NCBI GenBank assembly: GCA_016801845.1
Contig: CM028922.1
Span: 587,001-651,000 of the forward strand
Source: Polydactylus sextarius
Taxonomy: Eukaryota > Chordata > Actinopteri > Polynemidae
Reading direction: 5' to 3'
Length of the DNA: 64,000 nt
Both the position numbers and the translations under genes were made by a program. Positions 22,701 through 36,700 of the stretch are shown here, one piece after another. Numbering within the stretch: the first letter of the stretch is position 1; each line of letters starts with the position of its first letter. Below the pieces are notes generated by a model. That model was not told the origin of the DNA and did no database searches. It saw only the letters and a program-made list of their open reading frames with translations.

Positions 22701-24742
22701 GCTGTTGTCTGGTGTCATCTCTCAGATGAAGGAACTACAGAGCTGCAGTACCGTTGTGTGTGTGAGAGTCGGTCTTGATCTTCTCATAAACCTGCAGCTC
22801 GACTCTCAGCGACTGGAGGAGACGTTGAGAGTCCGACAGCTGCTGCCTCTGGAGCTTCACCTCACACTGCAGCCTGGAAACAAACAGAAACAACTCAGGA
22901 GCCTTGTGTCTATACACATGTACATACAGTCCTCAACACCACACACTCACAGGGACAAGGTAAGGAAAGCGAGAGGAGAATGATGTGACAGTAAACTAGA
23001 CTCCAGGTTTCATGTGTCGGCTTCACTCGACTGTGTCACTGGGCGACAGGTCACATACCATCACTATGGTTCACGTATGCATGTGTACATGGACGAGCCT
23101 TCGCATGATGACTATCGTGTTTCTCAGTCGAACCATTAACGAGGAATAATTGTGATCGTAATGACTCTTTAAAATGGTGATTAGCAGCGTTGTGTAGCTT
23201 CAGGTTTCATGGAGACATTTCTGTGTGAGTCACAATGTTAATGATGTACATGTGTGTGTTTACCTGTGCAGCTCCTCTTTGCTGTAGTGCAGTGACTCCT
23301 GCAGGTTGGAGGTTTCTTGGCTGCTTTGCTCCAGTCTCTCACGAAGTCGGTTATTTTCTTGCCTCAGAGCTTCAGATTCCTTCCTGCTCTGCTCCAGTTT
23401 GGCCGTCCGCCTGGCCAGAGTCTCCCGTAGCTTCTCGTTCTCCTTCTGTTTGTCTGAAGGAAATGAAAGTATATTTAATTCAGAGCTGATCGCAATATGA
23501 ACATAATCTGTGTGTGTGTTTTAGAGTTCATAAAATATTGTTTTATTCCTCAAAGGACCGTGTGGCGGCAGGTTTTTATTCAACCGACCAATCAGCAGCA
23601 GACTTCACCACTCGGTCTTCAGACAGTCGACTGATCAAACCGTTTGATCTTAACCGGTTGGAACAAAAACCTGCAGCCTCTCGGCAGACAAACCTGATTC
23701 TACAGGACTGACGAATGTGTAAGAAGAAGTGTATTTTACCTCTGGAGCCCGTGTTGAGTTGTTCCTTCAGAGCCTGGTTCTGTCCCCAGAGGAATCGCAG
23801 CTCATTGGTCAGCTGACTCTGCTCCTCGTTGCCATGGATGAAGATGTTTGTCGCTGCTGAACGAAGAATTCAGTCATTCAGAACACAAGTGAATAAGGAA
23901 CTAGACTCTCATCAGTGTTGAGGTGATGTGTGTACCTGGGTCTTTCTCCACCTCGGCCAGTCTCCTCTCCAGCTGTTCTCTGAGGCGGTCGTTGGTGCGG
24001 ATGCTCTCCTCCAGACGCTGTCGCAGAGCTCTGATCTCCTGCAGATGTTCTGCCAGCAGGTCTGACAGAAACGTGCACAAAGATAAGTCCAAGAGGTCGT
24101 CGAGGTGATCTACAGAGACGAAGAGTTTCAGAAATATCCTGACAACATTTACCTGAGTTCATCGATCGCGGCTGCTCAGCTGTGTTTGTGGCCGCCTTGT
24201 CCTCGTCTCCTTCATGTCCTTCTGTCTGAGACGCCGACCCCTCCTGGTAGTGGTCTTGATCCTGCTCCTGATGGTGTGAGCTGCTCTGGGCCATAATTGA
24301 GCGATGCAGGTCCAGTTCACTTCGCAGGGTGGCGTTGAGCTCCTCGCTGCTCTTCAGCTGCTCCTGCAGTCGTCCGTTCTCTCTCTGCAGGCCCTGCAGT
24401 CTGTTGACAGCGTCTCTGTGACCAGACACGCCTTCCTCCTGAGTGACAGCTGCTCCCGACCAATCAGAGACATGACGCTGGTCTAAATACGTAGAGGGAC
24501 AATGACAATGAGCAACAGACACACACTGTACCATTCATTCATAAAAACCTTTTCTTCCACATCATTTATTAGTGAATCAGCTGTTTCTCCTCGTCGTTCA
24601 TTATAAATTACTAAATCATAATCACAAGGTCACGCTTCAGGAGCTAGAATTAGAGCTCCATGTTATTTATAACCTGGATGATGACACAAGTAGCTGCAGA
24701 ACAAGATGAATGAAGCAGGAGAGTGTTGGTGATCATACAGTG

Positions 24743-24784
<42 letters not shown>

Positions 24785-27700
24785 TGGTGGGGGGTAAAAG
24801 TGAGCCCCTCGTGCAGATCCTCTCACATATCTACATGCTTCACTTCCTCCTTTAATAACCTTCACTGTCTCTTTTCCCGGGGGAAACACAATTTGAGGAT
24901 CGAACCGGATAGGTGCCACTGAATAATGCAACTTTAAGTGGAGGGGGATTGAAACCGGACACCGGCTCTGCCCTTGGCCGACGTGCTTTGTCCTAGAGGA
25001 CGCCTCGCCGCAACAGAAAGGATCTGAGTGGAAAATAAGTGGCGCTACAGGCTGCGACTAGACTCAGGTAATCTCTGTGACTTTACCACCGAGGCAAGAA
25101 AGGGAGGAATATGAATTTTTAATAGAGCAGACGGTGTTAATCATAGTCTTGAACACACTATATCTGCCGTCTGACACTTTAGACTATAATTGGATTTGGC
25201 TTTCACACCCACTCACAAATAAATTCCATTATTAAGACGATGTTGAAGTATTTTCTTACTGTGAGAGCGACTGTGGCAGGAGGACGTCGTCCTGTCTGAG
25301 TGGTACAGTTCAGAGTGGGAGCTGTGGTGGCTGCTGGGACTCTGACCACTGAACTGACTCTGAAGAGTCTGGATTAGACGGTTCTTCTCCTGCAGCTCTT
25401 TAGCCAACCTGGGAGGAGCAAAACGCAAAACGAGGAGGAGGAATGAGTCGTTAGTCGTTAATACCAACTGGGACGGTTCAGTCTTTATGAGACTCAACAG
25501 CTGGATCTCGTTGGGTAACGGAGTGAAACGATATCAAAGGAACAGCACCCAGAAAACAACACAACTGAAAGATCTGAAAGTTTAGAGACATTTCCAACGT
25601 TTAGTTGCAAATAAACAGCTGGGAAATAAAAAAAGAGGAGCTCACGGCAAACATCACACCTCATGTCTAACTGGATCAAACCCACTCACAAGTCCAGCTG
25701 CTCCCTGGTACATTCAGCCAGACTGAGGTTTTGTTGGACGAGGTAGTTGACGTGCTGCTGCAGCAGCTCTCTCTCGCCCTCTAGCTCCAGACGGAGGTTA
25801 TTTAACTCCTGCTGGATTCTAGCCGGGTCGTCAGGAGGCTCTGACATGTTCGTCTCATAGAACAGCAGCGAGTCTGATCCCTGCTGAAGCTCCTCAACAC
25901 TGCCCGCATCAGTAATAATATGGAAATACAACAGCTACTTTTAGAATCACTAATGCTACTAATGTAATAATGTCTGAGAGCCCCCACTGACCCAGTTCGG
26001 GGCACCGTGACCCTTATGTTGTGGTCGACACTCAGACTAAATTAGGTCGACAGCAGGATGCTATTCAAAACCAACATCACATGATGCACTGCTCAGGGTC
26101 ACAAGGCAAACTGGCTGACTGGAGGTGGGGGTGGGGGTGGGGGGGGGTCTTTAAAGGGGTCAAATGACAATCATCATCAAAACAGTTCAGCTGAAGACTG
26201 AAACAGGAGCAGTGACAATATGATTTTAGGAAACATGGAACTAATCTGTGACAAAAAACTAAAGTGACAAAATCAAAATAAACTGCATCGACTGAAGACA
26301 AAGACACTTTACTGGATGTAGAAATCATCACAAACGAGAATCAGTTAGTTTAGCAAAACCTGGAAATATGACATTAGTTACTAAAGAATCGATTTAAATC
26401 CAACTTTAAGACAAGTTAGATGATATAACAAGAACTATTTGTCAGTAATATGTCAACAATAAACATGTTTATAATGAGAGTTGGAGTTTTACCTGCGAGA
26501 CAGCTCCAGAGCCGCCACATCCTCATTATCCAGATGAGTCTCTCCTGACAGACAGAGGAGATGATGTCAAACTGACTGATCTTTGACCTTCATCTCTAGG
26601 TTTTCTCTTTGTTGAACCAAAATACGTCTGTTTTTAGTTTAAGATTAAATATAATTTAATTGTAGCCCAGTCAAACATTTGTGTGTGTGTGTAAAGTATT
26701 TAAATGTGACCGTGTGGTTCTGATTGGCAGCTTTTCTCCATCGAGGCTGCAGCTACCTTTGTCCAGCCGTCCCTCCAGTTTGTTCAGGATACTCAGGCTC
26801 TTGTCCAGCTGCTCCTTCACCACCTCCCCCATGTAGGAGTCGACTTCTCCGAGCCGCAGCACCTCCTGGAACGCTTTATTCAGCTCCTCCAGCTGCCGAC
26901 GCTGCAGGGCTCCCAGCCTGCGGCTCTCCTTGATCTGCTGCCTCAGCTGTGACAGCTCCCTGGCCTGAGACTGCACCAGAGAGTCAAGTCTGTGGAGACG
27001 ACAGAATCGGGGTTAAACATCGCTACGAACATCAAAACCGACAGCGTGAGTCCAGATTTGATTTACAAAATGACTGAGGAGTTTTACTGAGTGTGTAAGA
27101 CGACCGACCTGGCGGGTGACGTAGAGCGGCTGCGGTTCTGCTGCAGCTGCTCGCTACTGCTCCTGTTGAGCGTCCTCTCTCTCTCAGGGTCCGTACTCAG
27201 ACGTGTGTTTTTATCCTTCTTCACCTGTTTATCCTCCTCCCCCTTTTTCTCCTTCATCTTCCCACTTCTGTAGCTCCTGTCTTGGCCATGTTCGTCCTTC
27301 TGCGCTCCGTCTTGATCTCTGGCGACGGCGGACGGGTCAGACGTGTTGGCCACGAGGTCGCTGGAGTGGGAGTTCCTCCGCAAGAGGTTTTGCATTTGGA
27401 GGATGAGTTTGGTTTGGTTTTCCAGTTGAACTTTCAGCTCCCTGACTTGTCCCTGAAGCTGGAGAGGATCCTCAGAAACGCCGTACTCATCGTAGACCTG
27501 CAGACTTTTCAGGCTGACCTGGAAAAAAATCAAACAGGATATGGTTAAAATATTCTACCAGTTTTAAAACCGCTCCTGGCAGATTTTATCAGCTTCAACT
27601 ATATAATTAAACTATTTTTAACTCCCAGTCTGACTTAATATCTAATATGTCAGGATATTGTTGGACGGTCGTTACAGGAAGTGGTTTAGAAAAATATAAT

Positions 27701-30700
27701 AAGCTGAATAGTTGAATACCTTGGCTGAACTGAGAGCGGGGGAACTTGGGTATGGGGTGCTGGAGTTGGAGTCCAAGTTTTCAGTGGATGAAAACGCTGC
27801 TTGTTCGTGTTTCAGCAGCGACGGCAGACTAGAGGCACTGCAGCTGGGGTTAACACCGACCTCTAGATCTGGAAACACATCGAACAGAGAAACAGTCAAA
27901 TACACTGAAAGTGTCACGAGGAAATAACAAATAAAATCACTTCTGTTGATAAACAGAGAAATAAGAAATAAAAGTGAAAAGGTTAATGAGTGCTGGAAAG
28001 ATTTTCCCCCAAACTTCAAGAGTGGAAACATGCAAGAATTTATCATCAACGAAGAATATTGACAGTTCATTTAAGTTTGGGAACAGAACCAAGAAAAACC
28101 AGAGAGAGTGTGGTTATGAGACCCGGACAGAAAACATCCCTCAAGGTCAGAGACAGCGTGTTACAGTCGTCTTTGTTCAGTCCTCATGCAGATAAAAAGT
28201 GAGTCTATCCACGTGTTAGATTAGTGTCCACAGCAGACAGACATGCGTCTACCTGTGCTACTGCTCTCTTCCCTATCGTTCTCACTCTTGCCACTGGTTT
28301 CGTAACCCAGGTCCTGCAAATCCACCTGCACGCCTTTGTCATCCTGCTCCAGAGCTGGTGTTGGAGGCAATATATTCAGGATTAGGAAGAAATCATTTAA
28401 TGTGAACACAATCTTGTCTTTCTCCGTTATGATGTTCCTGATCCGTCTGGATTCATAAGAGAGTACTTCATCACCTGATTGTTATAAACGCCAGGTGTTT
28501 CAGTGAGAAGCTCCACATGTTATCTTACCTCTACGTGCAGTTTCAGGAGAGCGGGTCTCGGTGAGAGCGGTGGCCAGTTTGTCCTCCAGGTTTTTACAGG
28601 CTTTCTTCTTCTCCCTCAGCGCTTTATGAAGAGTCTCCAGTTGGATCTGGACATCTGGAGGTAATCCCTTACTGTCCTGCACCGTCCTGTGGGCCTCGCT
28701 CTCCTCTCTACGACTTCTCTCTTCTTGTAGAGACGTCTGCAGGTCAGACACCCTCTGGGAGAGATCGTTGAAGAGTTTGAAGATGAGACTGAGGTTTTGA
28801 TGGAGCTCTCTATGAGGTTGTCCTTTAGTTTCAGATGAAGCACCACACTGATCTCTGTTTGATTTTGCTGTCTGGATGGATTCTCCCAGGTCCTCTCTTT
28901 GTTGCAGGGCTCTCTGAAGTTTGTCTAAATTCAGCTGCAGGTCGGTGCTGATCTGAGATGATCTAGCAGAAGTCAAGGAGCCGGTGTTTGTGCAGTGTTC
29001 TGCCAGAGCAGTGACGGCTGATTCTGTTGCATTGAGACAATTCATGAGAACTTCAGTTACCAGCTGATGTAAACCAGTATCATCTGAACTTCCTCCAGTC
29101 TCATGAAGTTGCTCTGACTCCGTTTCTGCTGCCGTCTGCCTTGAACTCTTCACGTCCTGGTCACTGTTGTGGCCTCGTTGTGCTGCAGTTTCTGCAGCTC
29201 TCAGTTGTTCCTGCAGCTCTGCGTTGAGTCTGTTCTGCTCCCAAAGTGCCTCCTGCAAAGAGTCTGCATGTCGTTGCAGCTCCTGCATCGAGTCGTCAGT
29301 GAAATCAAAAACACCTTTTGGTCTTTCTCCATTTGAAAATGCATTCGCCTGCTGTAGAGCGTCGTCTATCTTTAAGCAAAGATCGGTGATTTCTGGGCTG
29401 TTATCTTGGTCGTCAGATGAGGCGATGACTCTCCCCGCCGTGCTCAGAAGCTCAACGAGCTGGTTGTTGAGCTCCTCCTTCTCCTCTAGATTTTTCTGCA
29501 GCTCTATGCATCTGCTGTGGAGAGCAGCATCTGAACCTGCAGAAGCAGAACCGGCATGTGTCCCGTATCCTCCCTGGCCGTCCAGACTGCAGGCAGTCAG
29601 GTAAGCGATAGTGGATTCTGCAGCTTGTAAGGCCTCCACGTACTGACGATTAAGTTGTTCCTTCTCCTGAAGCTGAGCGTGGAGCCGTTTCCAATCAGAA
29701 AGCTGCTCACTGAGCTTGTTGATCAGAGCTTCTTTCTCCTGACACTCCTGATGGAGGAGCTCCAGCTGAGTGAAAAGAGCAGAGTCAGTCTGGTTGTTTG
29801 TTTCTCCGTGTCCAACGTCAGAGCTCTTGTCCGACTCCGGACTGTCGCTGCGGTGGCCGTCTCTGACTGTGGATGATGGATAAGTGCTTTGTTCTGGTGA
29901 TATTGGACATGAGTCAGCGTCTGCATGAATTTGCTGATCAGGTTCGTAGACTTCATCTGAATTAAGGTGCTGAAGTGCATCAGTTGTCGTGTGATCAGAG
30001 TGAACAGATTGTCTGCTGCTGCTGCTTGAATCCATCCTCAGTCTCACAGGAACAGGAAGACGAGATTTACTCCCAGCCTACAAATACAACAGATGTTAAA
30101 ACAGTGATGCTTCACACAAACATTAACAGTAACACAGTCTTTGTTACCTACCCCATGTCTTGTGACATGCTGTTTTCCACTCCTGGCGTGTGACTGGTCT
30201 TTAGTTTGTGGACTCTCTGTTGCTGCTGAAGTGCTGACAGTTACATTCGTAGTGACAGGGCCGTCCCCGTCTGACACCTCGTTAGTGTCCTTCTCTTCCT
30301 TTTCCTTCGAGCTCTTGACCTGCAGCGTTTCTTTACTCTGCCTCAGTTCAGCCTGTCCGTCGCTGCTGTTCCCTGAGGCGTCTGTGCTCTCTTTCTCTTT
30401 ACACTCAGAGGATTTCTGTTCTTTCAGGAGACCTCGCAGCTCCATGTTTTCTGATTTGAGTTTGAGCAGCTTCTCTCTGCAGAAGGAAAGTGTGATTAGT
30501 TATTTTACTGAAAATAAAGTGGAGGTTATAAGGATTCTGTTGAAGAAATAAAAAAGCACCTAAGTTGCGAGATTGATGTCGCCCCACAGTCGGTCAGCAG
30601 GGATTTAAGTGCCATAATGTCGCTGTTCCTCTCTTTTTTTCCAGTGTCCAAAGTGTTGTTGCCAGACCGAGTGTGTTCTCTACTCTGGCCAAGGCCACTG

Positions 30701-33700
30701 TCCATACTCTCATCATCTAACAGCTTTCCAGACACAATCTGAACACAATGTGGTTCAGAAACATGATTTAAAATCACATAACCCGTTGTATTTACATTAA
30801 ATTTGGTAAGTGATTGTTTCTTTCATACCTGTCCTTGTTTGACATCGGTGTGATTCTCTTTATCATCACCAGAGTCGAGTGACGCCGTATCACCGTGAGC
30901 CTGCGCCTCCTGCGTCTTTAGCTGCTAGAGTAATGGGATGAGGGTCGAGTATGACACATATGGCTCGGTAAAATAAAAACTTAATGAGGGAACAGAATCC
31001 ATAAAACACTGCACAGCAACAGCAGAATGGTGTGATGTGTCTAATGTGGCGTGACGAAGAGAAAGACCATTTCATGGGACACAGAGATAAAAGAACAGGG
31101 GCTGGTTAGGAAAAGGTGAAGGATAGAAAAAGAGGGTTTTTATCTACTACACACACTTGTTAAGAGAAATAAAACATAGTAAAGACACATTACTGACACG
31201 TCTAGACAGAGCAGAGGTCAAAGGTCAAAGGTCAAGGGTTAGAGAGGAGATACTAACGGTGGATGTTAGACAATGACGTATTTGTTAAAAGTGGACAAAC
31301 TTTACAGAAACATTGTTGGTAAATAATAAGGAAGTGTCATTAAATTTACAGAAAATTGAGGAAATAAACTTCGACACCACGACTTCCTCTGTCTGCAGCT
31401 GATTGTTATGATTCCTCACCTGTGTCACGGAGCCACCGCCGGCCATGTTTGTGTCTTCATTGTTGTAAGAATCATGATTTGACTTCTCTAACAGCGACAG
31501 TCGGTTCTGTAGCTCGTTGTTTACGCTCTGCAGTTTGCTGACACAGTCCTGTAGCTCCAGCACCTGAAGCACAGAGGCACTGATGTCAATTAATTAATCC
31601 AACACGAGGTGAAACACAACAGATTTATTAGTTTAAATAAATAAAAAGTACCTTCTGCTTGAGCTCTTGAGGAGTGAGCAGAGACAAACTGTCGTCCTCT
31701 CCCTCTCCAACACAAATGCTCATGTAGGAAGTTTGATCACCAATGAAACTCAACGTGTCGCCTGAACCACACAAACAAATACAACCATCACAGTCTGCTG
31801 AAACTCTGAACAACTGTTACCGGACATGAATCTGGTCGTACCGCTGTCGTTGGCTCCACCGACGCCTCCTCCACGGTTCTGGATGGCTCCTAATCGAGCC
31901 TGAAGAGACGCGTTCCAGCGCTGAGCGTCTTCCAGCTGATGCCTCATACTCTCCACTTCTTTAGGATCAATAAGATCCATACCTGCAGAGACACACACTG
32001 GTTTTATACACAGACACATCGCATTTCTGTGTGGTGTAGTCAAGTTATTCAACGAGTCACAAACATCAGTCTGAAGTTAAAATATTGTATTTTCACAACA
32101 ATCAAAACCTTGACAGACTGAGATAAAGTGACCTAATTAAAACAGAAATTCAACAGTTTGTTTTGTATCTATAAAATATATGTTTTGTTATGTAAAACAT
32201 CAAATATAATCTTACTTTTATATCAGACATTAACAAACCGATTTAATAAACAAACACAGTTCAACATTAACTGTGTTTAATAATCCAAGAGGCTTACAGT
32301 TTATGATCTGCAGCCACAGAAACACACATAAACATGTTTATAATTACTGTTAACGTATATTTGTCTTCAAACATCATGTGTGTCCATCACAACACATCAC
32401 ATGCAACTTATCGTGCTTATATGACCAAAACACGAAATGTAGAATCAGTGGTAATTAGAGCAGTTATATCTATTTTGTTGTGTTCAGTGTGAATGTGACT
32501 GGGCCTGTTATTTACAGTTGACCTATTTCTACACCTGGCTCTGGTTAAACTGGGAGGGTGGGGGGAGTATAAACATGCATTAACATGCACACACATGCAT
32601 CAAGTTAATTTGGCTTAGACGCCTACAACTACCTGAGCGTTCACTGACACTTTCAATCAGACTCAACGCTGCGTCCTGATGTCACACTACATCTAAAGCT
32701 CTAACTACATTAACCACGTGGTGTCATTAGATAATAACCTTAGGATTTCTTTGTTAGGATCAACTAAACTGGAGCTACACTCATCTGCCTATATCAGTAT
32801 ATTGACCTTGTTTACTTCTTTTTTTGTTGTTATATAATGACATGCTTATGCAACTGAATTTATTTAGTTTGACAGATGGTTCGATGCGTTGGATTAACAA
32901 GAGGAGTATTAGAGAGGTGATGACAATCAAATGTATTAATGGAAGAGTGAAAACAAGAAGACAGCATGTTAAAAGTGAGAGAGATAGAGGACAGGCCAAC
33001 GGCAGCTTTTATTTTATAATGACAGACACAGAGGGGCACAGTGTGACTAACTATGAAACCTTTACATTTGAAGAGACAGAAAACAATAAAGGTGATGACA
33101 TACAGATGAAGAGGTGATGATGTGAAGAACAGTAAACAAAAAAGGAACAAAGAAGAAGAGTGAAAGGAGCAGGTGAACATGCAGCGTGAAGTGACACATG
33201 AAGGACAGGAGGTAAACACACTGTGTTAGTTTGTGTCCTGGATGATTTGTTTTCATGGATCACTGAGCTACTGATTCCTAACTGTTCCTCCAACTTTATT
33301 TTTATTTCCATTTTTCTCTGTTTCTGTTCATTCTTTCATTCCTTAATGTCATTTAACACCGAGTGTGTTTGCACTGCACCTTCTCTGAGTTTGGCTCTGT
33401 GCATCTCTCTCTCCAGGTCGTCTCTTAGCTCCTCGTTAGTTTTGATGCTCTCCTCTAACTGCTGCCGGAGCAGCTGCACCGCTGTCAGCTCCAGCTGCAG
33501 AGCATGGAGACGCTGGGCACTGCAAACACACACACACAAAGACTCAGAGTAAGAGTTATGCATCAAAAAAAAAATGACACTAAATACCGTAACTTTTCAT
33601 CTTTTCATTATTTTTGACCTGTCTTGCTCCTTTACGGTCCTGACCAGGCTGGAGTAGAGCTGTTGTTCAGTTCTCAGAGCTTTGTTCAGAGCGTCGTGCT

Positions 33701-36700
33701 CCTGTTGTAAAGCTGAGAGGCCGGACAACGCCTTGAAGGAGACAGACACTGTTTTAATCTCTCTGTATTAGATATATATAGTATTTTGTGTAGGTACATA
33801 ACAAATAAGTAGAGTTTTTAGTTTACTTCTGGGTGGCTGTCTCCACCGATCATGGTTCTCTCTCGTTGTGGGAGCCCAGGGAATGATCTTTCCATCCCAG
33901 AGCTCAGGATCTGATCGTGGGTATGATCAGCCCGACTGTCTCCTCTCTGACCGAGACGCTGGTGAAGAACCTGCTCAGACGCAAAACCAAAACATGAGAA
34001 ATTAGACCGCAGGAGGAGAAGTCACCGAGGTCAAATATCATCAGAGGGAAATCTCCTTATCACCACATGTGTGATTGTATGAACAGAGGCTGTTCTTACG
34101 TTGATAATCTCATCCTTGGTCTTTAGAGTGGCGGTCAGTGAGTCAATATTAGCAGCCTGACCTTCACTGCGACCCTCCAGCTCAGACAGCAAGGACTGTA
34201 GCTCTGCCAATGAAATCTGGATCAAGGAAAAAATGTAGGGGATTAAACAAAGACACATGATTGAAACCGTGTCCAAAACATGTTTATAATCGACTGACCT
34301 TCAGTTCATTCTCCCTCTTCAGGGCTTTGTTCAGTGCCTCAGTTTTCTGTGCTAGTTCCTTCTTCAGGACCACAACCGACTTCTTGGAAAGTGGGATGTT
34401 CTCTGTATTATCTTCACTGTTCCTCCTGGACAGTTCAGCTTCAGTGGAGACAAAACAGAATCAAATTTAGACCGACACGTGCTGTAACTTATAAATATCC
34501 AGAGAGCAGTAAATTAAACGTCTGCAGGACGTACCTTCCCTCTCGTCCAACTTCTCCTGCATGATTTGAATGGTTTGTCTGAGCTCCAACACACGATCTG
34601 GCTCCTCTCTTTGCCTCAACTCGACCAGAATCTGGTCTCTCTCCTGACCACGCTGCAGAAGCTTCTGCAAAATTATAAAAAGTATAAAGTTTACTTACTC
34701 AACAAAGTGTAACTGTAGAAATTAAAAATGGTTTCAGACAGAAACCGAGTAGTTAAAATCAGACTGAAGGAAAGGTGTATGTGTTAGTCCTTCTGGGAGT
34801 TTTGATTGGCTTCTGAGTCAAACACATTTTACAGCTGAGTGACTGTGTTGGATCCCAGAGGAACTTACATTGATGAGGCTGTCTTTTTCAGCGAGCAGGG
34901 CTTTGAGATTTGCAGTCTCTAAACAACCCTCCTGGGCTGTTGCGGTGCTTTGCTTCTCAGCAGAGGCGAGCTGCTGCTCCCTGTCAGACAGCTGCTTCTT
35001 CAGCTCTTGAATCTCTTGAGTGCGCTCAGACAACATGCGGTTGTAATGCTCAGCAGACTCCTGAACAGACGAAACAACAGATCAAATTAACCAGACTGAG
35101 TATATTTACATTCTCTGTGCATTAACTCACAGCATTGAAAATGCTTTTATTACTAAATATTGACCTTGAGAAGTTGATCCTTGCTGCTGATTGTTGCCAA
35201 CAGTTCTTCCACAGCATTCTCATTGTCAGCGACCAGCCTCTCTCTTGCCTTTACAGCCTCAGCCAACATGGCCTCTGTGACCTTTAACCTCTGGCCCATC
35301 TGTTCAGCCAGGTCTCGTGCATGAGTCTGCGACTGGCTCAGCATGGATTCAGCCATTTCCTACAAAAACAAAGCCAAAGTTTTTCTTTTAAGGATAAACA
35401 ACTGTGGTTGTAAAGATGAAAAACATCTGAGATCGTGTGTCAACTAACTTCCATGTCCTTTGTCTTTCCTTCCAGAGAGCGCTGCAGCTGGCTGATGATG
35501 GCGTCTTTCTCCCTCAGAGATCTGTTCAGGTTATCTTCTACATCTTGCTTTGCTCTCTGCAGGTTCTTTAGTGTGTTTGCAAGATGCTGCAGCTCCACAT
35601 CCTTCTCTTTGATCAGACTGTCGAAGCTCTAAAAGGAGAGACAGACGGCAGACAGACGGATCAGATGAGTCCAACAATAACACTACCGATAACAAAAGGC
35701 AAATTGGTAAATTGGCAAATACCCACATTGATCGTTTCCTCGTTGTGAGAGAGCAAATTATTGAGCCGATCCAGATCTCTTTCTTTCTCTCTTAGAGACA
35801 GCTGCAGCTCATGAATCTCATTATCTTTTTCCTCAATGGCAGCAAACTTCTCATCCAGCGCTTGCTGTGAGAGCAAACAGGAGCATGTCAGAATCAAATT
35901 ATAATCACCGTGGTGAGAAGATTAGACAGGAGGAATGCCGACCTCCAGAGCTTTCTCCTTTTCTTTCAGTCTCTGTCGCAGCTTGGAGAGCACGCTGTCG
36001 TTTCCTCCGGGACTTTTGCTTTGCTCAAAGTCTCTGACCATGTTTATGTACTCCTGATGAACACAAACAAAAGACTTTTCAAAAAGAACTCAACAATACA
36101 CATTCAGAGGTTTCACATTCTGTATGTTAGACGTTGTGGCGTTACCTGCAGCTGCTGCTCTTTATCAGCCAGAGTGGACGTGAGTCGTTGGATCGTGACC
36201 TCGTGAGCCTGAAGTTTCCTCTTAGTTTGATCCAACAGCTCCTGGTACTGCTGCTCCAGAGCGTTCTCCCTCTCTCCGATCTCACCGCTCAGCTTCTTCA
36301 GCTGATTGTTCAGATCCTGGAGGAACAAATAATAAAAATAATGATGATCTAAAGCTACAAAAGCTGACATTTGTATGGGAACAAAAAACTAAATGTCAGA
36401 TGTCTTTTTATTGTCATCCTGCTGCCTTACATTCAGAGCTTTGTCTCCTTTTTTCTTTTGCTGTTGTAGATCCTCCAGTTCCACCTCCAGCTGGTCCTTT
36501 GCCTGCTGCATGTCAGCCAGCTCCTGCTCTTTCCTGTCCAGGGCACGCTGTAGCTTTTGGGCTTCGAGCACTTTGGCATGATGTTCCCCTTGGAGCTGAG
36601 CCAGCTCTGTTTGCTTTGCCATTAATAAGTTTTGGTGTTCCTCTACTCCCTAGAGGAAATGTACAATATCAATTTATTCTTAAAGAAAGTGACATTTGTT

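Noticed and set aside
24860..24930. tRNA gene on the minus strand (GGTTCGATCC)
   Set aside because: The T-arm would not form a 5-bp stem with a 7-base loop, and no A-box or acceptor stem was found at the right distance.
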